NCBI GenBank assembly: GCA_022072445.1 | Contig: JAJVHV010000001.1 | Coordinates: 124,001 to 188,000 of the forward strand | From: Phycisphaerae bacterium | GTDB lineage: Bacteria > Planctomycetota > Phycisphaerae > UBA1845 > Fen-1342 | Direction of reading: 5' to 3' | Length of the DNA: 64,000 nt | Shown here: piece by piece, positions 26,324 through 33,955 of the stretch | Layout: every line of letters starts with the position of its first letter | How positions within the stretch are numbered: the first letter of the stretch is position 1 | Position numbers and translations under genes: made by a program | Notes under the pieces: model-generated | The model's input: the letters and a program-made list of their open reading frames with translations, nothing else | What the model was told of the DNA's origin: nothing | Database searches by the model: none

Positions 26324-29062
26324 ATGACGCACCTGATAGCCCGACTTCTTTGCCCGTTGGCAACGCTGGCCGTTCTGGCGCCCGCACTCGCTGGAGATCT
26401 CACTCCGCCGCCAGGGCCGATCCAGTCCACCATGAAGCCCCTGACCGACGTCGAGCCGCGCGTCGCCGTCAACGAACTCAACACGCCGGGCGACGACAAC
26501 GCGATTTACGTGATCGCGTCACCGGGCGCCTACTATCTGACCGACAACCTCGTGGGCGAGGCCGGAAAAGACGGCATTCGCATCGACGCGGCAAATGTGA
26601 CGCTTGACCTCATGGGGTTTACGCTCAGCGGCGCCGGCGACGGCGTCGGCGTTCACAATGCGTTGACCGCCGGCAAGATTACGATTGTCAACGGGTTTGT
26701 AACGGCTTGGGGAGACGGGATCGTCCTCAGGAACTTTGCGCACGTCGAGGACGTGACCAGCACGTACAACACGTATTCCGGCATCGAGGTTGGCAATACC
26801 TCATTGATCCGCAATTGCATTGCAGCATTCAACGGCTGGAGCGGCATTTCCGTCGGCATTGCCAGCGCCGTCAACGCCTGCATTGCGCACTCTAACACGC
26901 AACACGGGATCGTTATTGGAAAGGGCATTGTCTCCAATTGCACTTGCGATGCTAACGGCCTTGCGGGAATCTACGCTAGTTACGAAACCGTTGTCTGCGA
27001 CAATATGTGCTCCGCACCCACGATGGGCGGCAGCGCCGTCGGCATTCACGTCGATGCCCTCAATCGCGTCGTCAACAACCTCGTTTACGGCGGATCACGC
27101 GGCCTTCAGGTCGACGGCGTGAACAACGACATCTCAGGTAACTCCGTTCAGGCGGCGCTCGACAACTACAGCATTGTCCCCGGCAACAGGCTGAACATCC
27201 TGTTGTGTCAGATTCCTGAGTCAATCGACTGGCCTTGCACGGTCACACTCGCCGGAGATCTCACCGGCGTCACCGCCCAGCACGGCATCGCCGTCAATGC
27301 CGATCACGTCACGATCGACCTTGGCGGCCACGCGCTGATCGGCGTCGCCGGCGCGCTAAGCGGCATTTATATGAGCGCGTTTGAAAACCTGACGATTCGC
27401 AACGGCACGATTCGCGATTGGGGCGACTACGGGGTCAATGCGTTTTTCAGGGCCAACGTCCATGCGGAGAACGTTCATATCAGCGATGTCGGAGACACCG
27501 GACTGCTAATTGGCGACGACGCGCAGCTCACCCGCTGCTCAGCTACACGCTGTGGCGGCGCTGGCATCGCCGCCATCAGCGGCGCGATCGTCACCGAATG
27601 TGTCGCCTCTCACTGTTTGAACATGGGAATCAATGTCAGCTACGGCAGCACGATTCAGTCGTGCACCGCCCACGACAACGACCGCGGGTTTTATGCCTAC
27701 GGTTCGAGCATCGGTGCAAGCGTTGCTTATTTGAACACCGCCGCCGGATTCCAAGTTGATGACGGCACGAGTCTGGTCGATTGCTCTGCGGTTGATAACG
27801 CGGACGGCATCATCGCGGGCACGCGCTGCACCGTGACCAACTGCGCCGCACAGTCCAATGATGTTTCGGGCATCGCTGCTAGCGGCAGCGCGCGCATCAC
27901 CGGCTGCGACGTGGTGAGCAACGGGGGGGATGGCATCCTCGTCGGCAACCTGTGTGACGTTCGGAGCAACCGCTGCTATTCGAATGGCGCCGGCTCTGGT
28001 ACGGGCGCCGGCATCCACGCCACAAGCTCGCCCAACAGCATCGTCGATAACACGTGCGGCTTCGCGGAACGCGGCCTCGATATCGACGCCGGCGGTAACC
28101 TAATCTCCAAGAACATCGTTCGTGACAACGTCGATAATTACGACATCGTTGGAAGCAATCGTCTCGATCTGCTGCTCTCACACTTGCCCGAGTCCATCGA
28201 CTGGCCCGCGACGGTCACGCTGACCGGCGACCTGACCGGCGTCTCTGGCTCTAACGGAATCACGATCGCCGCCGACAACGTTACCATCGATCTCGGCGGC
28301 CACGCCCTGGTCGGAGTTGGCGGCTCGCTCGACGGCATCAACGTCTCCGGCTCACGCCGCAATATCGCCATCCGCAACGGCACCGCACGCAACTGGGCCG
28401 GCGACGGCATCGACGCCGCCAGCGCCGGCAATGCCCAGTTCGAGAACCTCAAGGTTTCCAACAATACCGGCGACGGCCTGCGCGTCGGCGTCGACTGCGC
28501 CGCTCGCGCATGCTCGGCGCTGAACAACGGCGGCGACGGCATTGAGGGCGGAGGCAACGGAACCATCCTTGAATGCGTTGCCAATGCCAACACGCAGACG
28601 GGAATCCTGGCCGGCGATTCGACCGTTGTGGCCAACTGCGAGGCTGCCTTCAACGCCGTCGACGGAATCCGCGTCGCCACCGGATCGACCGTCCGCCACT
28701 GCACCGTGCGCGGCAGCGTCGGCGACGGCATTGAGGCAGGCACCTCCTGCACGATTGCCGAAAACCACACCGACCTGAGCGGAAACGGCGGAAGCGGCGC
28801 GGGCGTTCACATCACCGGCACGGGGTGCCGCGTCGAGGGCAACACCTGCCTTGCCGCCGACCGCGGCGTCGACGTCGATTCGACCGGAAACCTCATCATC
28901 CGGAACACGGCGAGGAGCAACACGACCAATTACGACATCGTCGCCGGAAATCGCTACGGTCCGATCATCGACATCACCGCCGGCGGCACGGCGGCCGTAA
29001 CCGGCAACAGCGCTGCCAGCACCATGAGCACGACTGACCCTTGGGCCAACTTTGCGTATTGA
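26324..29062 (+). CDS. Secreted right-handed parallel beta-helix protein with three modules
   Basis: 912 residues from ATG 26324, preceded by AGGGAG; an upstream in-frame ATG at 26282 would place the signal peptide internally. The signal peptide is LIARLLCPLATLAVLAPALAG. The mature part is built of short NGxxGIxV and CxAxxN rungs typical of pectate-lyase-like parallel beta-helices. Three modules are evident: the second and third each open with PESIDWP, TVTLxGDLTGV and DHVTIDLGGHAL, offset by exactly 972 bp (324 codons), and modules close with an NYDIVxGNR-like motif. There is no catalytic signature, so polysaccharide binding or cleavage is only possible. The dockerin gene 29080 follows 17 bases after the stop. 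Confidence 0.87.
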   Translation: MTHLIARLLCPLATLAVLAPALAGDLTPPPGPIQSTMKPLTDVEPRVAVNELNTPGDDNAIYVIASPGAYYLTDNLVGEAGKDGIRIDAANVTLDLMGFTLSGAGDGVGVHNALTAGKITIVNGFVTAWGDGIVLRNFAHVEDVTSTYNTYSGIEVGNTSLIRNCIAAFNGWSGISVGIASAVNACIAHSNTQHGIVIGKGIVSNCTCDANGLAGIYASYETVVCDNMCSAPTMGGSAVGIHVDALNRVVNNLVYGGSRGLQVDGVNNDISGNSVQAALDNYSIVPGNRLNILLCQIPESIDWPCTVTLAGDLTGVTAQHGIAVNADHVTIDLGGHALIGVAGALSGIYMSAFENLTIRNGTIRDWGDYGVNAFFRANVHAENVHISDVGDTGLLIGDDAQLTRCSATRCGGAGIAAISGAIVTECVASHCLNMGINVSYGSTIQSCTAHDNDRGFYAYGSSIGASVAYLNTAAGFQVDDGTSLVDCSAVDNADGIIAGTRCTVTNCAAQSNDVSGIAASGSARITGCDVVSNGGDGILVGNLCDVRSNRCYSNGAGSGTGAGIHATSSPNSIVDNTCGFAERGLDIDAGGNLISKNIVRDNVDNYDIVGSNRLDLLLSHLPESIDWPATVTLTGDLTGVSGSNGITIAADNVTIDLGGHALVGVGGSLDGINVSGSRRNIAIRNGTARNWAGDGIDAASAGNAQFENLKVSNNTGDGLRVGVDCAARACSALNNGGDGIEGGGNGTILECVANANTQTGILAGDSTVVANCEAAFNAVDGIRVATGSTVRHCTVRGSVGDGIEAGTSCTIAENHTDLSGNGGSGAGVHITGTGCRVEGNTCLAADRGVDVDSTGNLIIRNTARSNTTNYDIVAGNRYGPIIDITAGGTAAVTGNSAASTMSTTDPWANFAY

Positions 29063-29079
29063 GCACAACGGAGCAAGCC

Positions 29080-29760
29080 ATGTACCGCGCCGTCTCTATC
29101 GCGAGCTGGGCGGCACTCGCTGCCGTCGCGGCGGTCGCGCAGTCCAACATCGACCCGAACCACAAGTCGGCCTGGTGCGAAAACCTGGGCTGGACCAACT
29201 GGCTCGACGCCGGCACGCCCCCGGGCGATCAGGGCGTCGTGGTTGGCGACACCATTCTTGCGGGCTTTATCTGGGCCGAAAACGTCGGCTGGATCAACGT
29301 CGGCGACGGTTCGCCAGCCGACGGTGAATTCTACGGAAACGTCACCGGCAGTGATTTCGGCGTCAACATCAAGCCCTCGACCGGCGAACTCTCCGGCTAC
29401 GCCTGGGCGGAGAACATCGGCTGGATCAACTTCGCGGGCGGCGCCTATGCCACGCCTCCCGCCACGCCGCGGATCGATCTGCTCGCCGACCCTCCCCGAT
29501 TGCGCGGTTTCGTCTGGTCTGAGAACGCCGGCTGGATCAACCTGGACCACAGCACGCACTACGTCGCTTTCACGCCGGCTGCCTGCCTCCCCTGCGACAC
29601 CAACTGCGACGGCAGCGTCAACGGTTTTGACGTCGACTCGTTTGTCGAGGTGCTCACCAGCGGCGGGACGCCGTGCTCGCCGTGTGCGGGCGACGTGAAC
29701 AGCGACGGCAGCGTCAGCGGCTTTGACATCGATGGATTCGTCGCCTGTTTGGGCGGATAA
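29080..29760 (+). CDS. Secreted WxENxGWIN-repeat dockerin protein
   Basis: 226 residues from ATG 29080, 17 bases after the beta-helix gene, so probably in the same operon. GGAGCAAG precedes the start. After the signal peptide (VSIASWAALAAVAAVAQS) come four repeats of a tryptophan motif: WCENLGWTNW, WAENVGWINVG, WAENIGWINFA and WSENAGWINLD. The C-terminus has two dockerin-like motifs, DTNCDGSVNGFDVDSFV and DVNSDGSVSGFDIDGFV, inside CxPC-type boundaries and ending in GG. The tryptophan repeats suggest a carbohydrate- or surface-binding module; function is otherwise unknown. Confidence 0.83.
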   Translation: MYRAVSIASWAALAAVAAVAQSNIDPNHKSAWCENLGWTNWLDAGTPPGDQGVVVGDTILAGFIWAENVGWINVGDGSPADGEFYGNVTGSDFGVNIKPSTGELSGYAWAENIGWINFAGGAYATPPATPRIDLLADPPRLRGFVWSENAGWINLDHSTHYVAFTPAACLPCDTNCDGSVNGFDVDSFVEVLTSGGTPCSPCAGDVNSDGSVSGFDIDGFVACLGG

Positions 29761-30142
29761 CGGCCGCACCGGCCTGGTGAACGCGGGCACTGGCATCCGA
29801 GCCGGGCTGTCCCCAGCCCGCTTGGCGCGCGCAGCGCTGCCCGCGCGCGTGATCATTGTTCGACACAACCGGCGCACCGTTCGCAATCAACCGGCGCGCT
29901 GTGCGCACATGAGCCGGCGCGCTGCTCGACACAACCGGCGTGTGGAGACGCCGGCTCGGTCGGGCGGAGCCGCACCGATCCCCCGCCTTACGAGCCTCAC
30001 CACGGATTCTCTTGCGGCCGGGACTCGTCGCCGATGTATAATCGGGGCGACCGCGCGGCACTGCTCGGCAGGGCAATGATGGAGGCGCCAGCGGATTGCG
30101 CGAGAGAGAGCGCCGGCCGGCTGCGGACGGGAAGGAAGCACG
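29761..30142. other. Intergenic stretch with short degenerate repeats
   Basis: No gene is seen. The 14-mer CGACACAACCGGCG occurs at 29861 and 29927, with a partial AACCGGCGC between, giving a weak 66-bp pattern. A hairpin GGGCTG-TCCC-CAGCCC near 29804-29819 could help end the preceding transcript, but it has no T tract. A promoter candidate lies at 30012-30042. Confidence 0.6.
30012..30042 (+). promoter_or_regulatory. Candidate promoter for the PEP-CTERM gene
   Basis: A perfect TATAAT at 30037-30042 has TTGCGG at 30012-30017 upstream with a 19-base spacer. It lies 100 bases before the start codon at 30143. The -10 match is strong in such G+C-rich DNA; the -35 and spacing are only fair. Confidence 0.45.
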
Positions 30143-31114
30143 ATGCCTCGGATTGTCATCGGAGCACTATCGCTCGCGCTCCTGCTGTCAGCCGCGGCAT
30201 CCGCCGCGGAATTGACGCCCGGCAACATCCTCGTCAGCGTCACCCGATCCACCGACGACTATACTATCCGCGAGTACACGCCGGCCGGCGACCTGGTGCA
30301 GCAGTGGTCAATCCCCCCGGTGGGCGATCCCCCGTTCCTGCGCGACCTCACGGTCAGTTCGGACGGAATCATCTCCGCCTACAACGGCACATTCGACCCG
30401 TTCCTGACGCGCCTCAATCCTTCAACCGGTGCCATGAACCACCGCACCTTCGCCGGTTGGTCGACCGTCAGCGGCGTCGGCTACGGCGGCGTCGCCGCGT
30501 GGAGCCACTACGTCTTCGCGACCGACATGGACACTTTCGGCGACGCGCCGCGCGGGATCGTGCGCTTTGATGTCGCCAGCAACACGGCCCAGCGTTTCGC
30601 GGACAACGCCGACTTTCGGCAGATCGAGCTCGGCCTCGACGGCCTGCTCTACGGTCAGACCGGCATCCGCAGCATCGCGGTCTACGAACCATCGACGCTG
30701 GCCCTGGTTCGAACGGTGAATCTTCCGTTTGAGGCCAACGACGTGCGCGGAATCGCCGTCAACGCTGCCGGCGACATCTTCACCAACTCACTTGACGCCG
30801 TGCTTCGCCGATTCAGTCCGACCGGGACGTTGCTCGATTCCATCCCCACCGGTTCGGTGCAGACGCAGGACATCGACCTGCTGCCCGACGGCCGCATCAT
30901 CGCCGGCCACTGCAACGAAGGTCGGGTCTTCCTCACCGACGAGTCGCTTGACAGCATCACCTCATTCGCCATTCCCAACGTGCACGTGACCTACGTCGCG
31001 TGGACCCCTGAGCCGACGACGTTCGCCATGCTGGCATTCGCCGCGAGCATGCTGAGGTCGCGCCGACGCCTGTTCCCGCGGCGCCGTGCTACCGGCCGCA
31101 CGCCGCGGGACTGA
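30143..31114 (+). CDS. PEP-CTERM exported protein, beta-propeller-like
   Basis: 323 residues, with GGAAGGA before the ATG. The signal peptide is IGALSLALLLSAAASAAE. The middle part (for example GIAVNAAGDIFTNSLDAVLRRF, DIDLLPDGRIIAGH) reads like an NHL/SMP-30-type propeller. The C-terminus has the PEP-CTERM sorting signal: PEPTTFAMLAFAASML followed by RSRRR, then an unusually long basic tail of about 18 residues. Exosortase would cut this signal, so a matching enzyme is expected elsewhere in the genome. Confidence 0.85.
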   Translation: MPRIVIGALSLALLLSAAASAAELTPGNILVSVTRSTDDYTIREYTPAGDLVQQWSIPPVGDPPFLRDLTVSSDGIISAYNGTFDPFLTRLNPSTGAMNHRTFAGWSTVSGVGYGGVAAWSHYVFATDMDTFGDAPRGIVRFDVASNTAQRFADNADFRQIELGLDGLLYGQTGIRSIAVYEPSTLALVRTVNLPFEANDVRGIAVNAAGDIFTNSLDAVLRRFSPTGTLLDSIPTGSVQTQDIDLLPDGRIIAGHCNEGRVFLTDESLDSITSFAIPNVHVTYVAWTPEPTTFAMLAFAASMLRSRRRLFPRRRATGRTPRD

Positions 31115-31261
31115 CGCACTCTCCCGTGCGGGATTCCCTTTCCGAACTCTCTCAGCGTTGACCGCGTCCCGCGCGTCGGCGACGATCCACGCGCCGTCGT
31201 CGCGATCAACGCACTCGTCCGGAGGCCCGACCCTGCGTCCCACCGAGCACGCGCCCCGCTG

Positions 31262-32479
31262 ATGCGCGTCTGCCTGCTGGTCACCGATCTTCAGCCCGGC
31301 GGAACGCCGCGAAGGCTGGCACGCCTGGCGCTCGGCCTGCGCGACGCCGGCGTCGAAGTCGTCGTCGGCTGTCTCGCGCCACCCGGGCCGGTCAGCGGCG
31401 AGCTGGCGACTGCTGGGATCGATACTTTCGCCTGCGAAGCGCGCCATGCCCGCGACCTCGCCGCGCTGTACCGGCTGATCGCGCACGTCCGCCGGCTGCG
31501 GCCCAACCTGCTGCACGCCACGCTGACCCACGCCAACGTCGCCGCCCGGCTGGCGGGATGCGCCTGCCGCGTGCCGGTGGTCGGCTCGACCGCCACGATC
31601 GAACTCGAGCGCCGCTGGCACCGCTGGGCCGAGTGGCTGACGGCCCGCTTCGATCGGCTGCACGTCGTCAATAGCCAGGCCGTCGCCCAGCACGTGCAGC
31701 GCTCCTTTCGTTTGCCACCCGACCGCGTGCGGATCATCCCCCCTTCCGTCGAACCGCCCGAGCCGCCCGCCACGCGGGCCGAGGTCCGCGCCGAAATGCG
31801 CGTTGCCGACGACGAGTTCGTCGTCCTTTGGGCGGGCCGCTTCGACCCGGTCAAACGCGTCACGACGATCATCGCGATCGCCGAACAGCTCGCCGACCTT
31901 CCGATCCGCTTCTGGCTCGCCGGCGACGGCCCCGCGCGGGCCGAGTTCGAGCGGCTGCGCGCCGCCAGCAGCGCGGCGCAGCGGATCGAACTGCTGGGCT
32001 GGCGCGAGGACGTACGCCGCCTGAACCGCGCCGCCGACGCGTTCATATTTCCATCGTTCACCGAAGGCATGCCGAATGCCGTCCTCGAGGCCATGGCGGC
32101 CGGTCTGCCGGTCGTCGGGCGCTCAATTCCCGCCCTGCGCGAACTGAGCGGCGCTGGCGAGACGCCGCTTTCTGCGACGGAAGTCCCACCGCCGTCCGAG
32201 CGTACCGAGGCAATCGCTCCGCTTGCGACGGCCGCTGGCGATGCGAACGCGACGGCGACGAGCGGGGTGTCGGGCACACGTTGTGCCGGCGACGCCGGAC
32301 GCCTGCTGGTTGTCGACCGCGACGAAGATTTCGCAGCCGCGCTGCGCCGCCTGCATCTGGACGCCGCGCTTCGCCGTGCGATCGGCGGCCGCGCCGCGGC
32401 GTGGGTGCAAGAGAACCTGAGCCTACAGCGCACGGTTCAGGCAATGATTCAGGTGTACCAGGAAGTCGCCGGCCGCTAA
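31262..32479 (+). CDS. GT4-family glycosyltransferase
   Basis: 405 residues with a GT-B fold. The N-terminal Rossmann half starts MRVCLLVTDLQPGGTPRRLA, and the donor-binding half has VLWAGRFDPVKR and the EX7E motif FTEGMPNAVLEAMAAGLPVV. These mark family GT4 retaining transferases using nucleotide-diphospho sugars, acting in surface polysaccharide or glycolipid synthesis. Between PALREL and GRLLVV, where related enzymes have only a few residues, there is an insertion of about 50 Ala/Thr/Pro/Glu-rich residues. It is not beside other glycan genes. It ends four bases from the end of convergent mnmA. Confidence 0.9.
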   Translation: MRVCLLVTDLQPGGTPRRLARLALGLRDAGVEVVVGCLAPPGPVSGELATAGIDTFACEARHARDLAALYRLIAHVRRLRPNLLHATLTHANVAARLAGCACRVPVVGSTATIELERRWHRWAEWLTARFDRLHVVNSQAVAQHVQRSFRLPPDRVRIIPPSVEPPEPPATRAEVRAEMRVADDEFVVLWAGRFDPVKRVTTIIAIAEQLADLPIRFWLAGDGPARAEFERLRAASSAAQRIELLGWREDVRRLNRAADAFIFPSFTEGMPNAVLEAMAAGLPVVGRSIPALRELSGAGETPLSATEVPPPSERTEAIAPLATAAGDANATATSGVSGTRCAGDAGRLLVVDRDEDFAAALRRLHLDAALRRAIGGRAAAWVQENLSLQRTVQAMIQVYQEVAGR

Positions 32480-32483
32480 CCGA

Positions 32484-33611
32484 CTAATCGCGGCGGGTGG
32501 ACTCGGTGATCCAGCCGCCGCCCAGCACGACGTCGTGGTCGTAGAAAACGGCCGCCTGACCGGGTGTGACGGCGGCCTGCGGCTCGGCAAAACGGACCTG
32601 CACGCGGCGGTCGGGCTCGACGATCAGCGTCGCCGGCGCGGGCGTGTGCATGTAGCGGATTTTGACGTCGACGGCCGCGCGGCATGGCGGGGGATCCGTC
32701 AGCCAGTTCACATCGGCGGCCCGCAGTGCGTCGGAAAACAGGTCTTCGCGCGATCCGACCGTGACCTGATTGCGCTGCGCGTCGAGCCGCGTCACGTACG
32801 TGGGCGTGCCCAACGCCAGGCGAAGGCCGCGGCGCTGGCCGATGGTGAAATTCCCCACGCCGCCGTGCGTTCCCAGCAGGCGTCCGCGCTGGTCGACGAC
32901 CTCCCCGGTGCGTTGCGTCTCCGGGGCGCGCTCCGCCAGCAGCCGCGTGTAGTCGTTGTCCGGAACGAAGCAGATTTCCTGGCTGTCGGGCTTGTCGTGC
33001 ACGGCCAGACCGAGCGACGCGGCCAGCTTTCGCACGTCGCGCTTCGGCAGGTCGCCAAGCGGAAACAGGCAGCGCGGCAGATCTTCGCGGCGAATTCCGA
33101 AGAGCACGTAGGACTGGTCCTTGGTCGAATCCTTGGCGCGCGCCAGGCACGGGCCGCCGGCGCGCTCGATGATCCGCGCGTAGTGGCCGCTCGCCACGTA
33201 CGACGCATCCATCATCGCGGCATACTGGAAGAGCCGCCCGAACTTGACCTCGATGTTGCAGACGACACACGGATTGGGCGTGCGGGCCTGACGGTACTCG
33301 TTGACGAAATAGTCGATGATGCGCTCGAACTCGCGCTCGAAATTCAACGCGTAGAAGGGAATGCCCAGGCGAGCCGCCACCGAACGCGCGTCCGCCGCGT
33401 CGCCCGCCGAGCAGCAGCCGTGCCGCAGCCGCCGCGCGGGCGGCGCTCCGGGCACGGCGGACGCGCAGACCTCGTCCGGTTCGGGCGCATGGGCGCCGAC
33501 CCGCAGGAACACGCCGACGCACTCGTAGCCCTGCTCCTTCAACAGGCAGGCAGCCACGGAGGAGTCGACGCCGCCCGACATGGCGACGATCACCTTTCCG
33601 TTTCGGGACAT
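32484..33611 (-). CDS. mnmA: tRNA-specific 2-thiouridylase MnmA
   Basis: 375 residues from ATG 33611. The PP-loop VIVAMSGGVDSSVAA binds ATP to adenylate U34 of tRNA-Lys, -Glu and -Gln. The nucleophilic cysteine is in NPCVVCN and the second catalytic cysteine in SQEICFVPDND. GHYARI and KDQSYVLFGI are further family markers, and the C-terminal beta-barrel ends VLGGGWI. Relative to shorter homologues there is an Ala/Pro-rich insertion with HGCCSAGDAADA before the first catalytic region. The gene converges on the GT4 gene with four bases between stops. Confidence 0.96.
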   Translation of the reverse strand: MSRNGKVIVAMSGGVDSSVAACLLKEQGYECVGVFLRVGAHAPEPDEVCASAVPGAPPARRLRHGCCSAGDAADARSVAARLGIPFYALNFEREFERIIDYFVNEYRQARTPNPCVVCNIEVKFGRLFQYAAMMDASYVASGHYARIIERAGGPCLARAKDSTKDQSYVLFGIRREDLPRCLFPLGDLPKRDVRKLAASLGLAVHDKPDSQEICFVPDNDYTRLLAERAPETQRTGEVVDQRGRLLGTHGGVGNFTIGQRRGLRLALGTPTYVTRLDAQRNQVTVGSREDLFSDALRAADVNWLTDPPPCRAAVDVKIRYMHTPAPATLIVEPDRRVQVRFAEPQAAVTPGQAAVFYDHDVVLGGGWITESTRRD

Positions 33612-33955
33612 GCGTCCCTTTTTACCGCGCGGACGAGGGCGGCGTAAACGTATTCGTTGCCCGATCGCGACGCGCCGCGCGTCAGCAGAGCGCCAGGTAC
33701 GCGGCGATCGCCATGATGAGCACGCGCGTCTTCTGCTCCGACCAGCGCCACAATGAGAGCATGGCTCGATCCCTCCCCAGGGTTGCACTTCATGATAGGC
33801 ACTCATGCCGTCGCCGTGCGCACATTCCTCGCGTTTCGATATCGGACGGGTTGGCGGCGAGGCGTGTTCGCCTATCATATCGGTCCCGCGCCGTATTCGA
33901 CGAGTTCGGGCGACGCGACGCCGAACAGCGGAGTGACAATGGTGGAGGAACGCCT

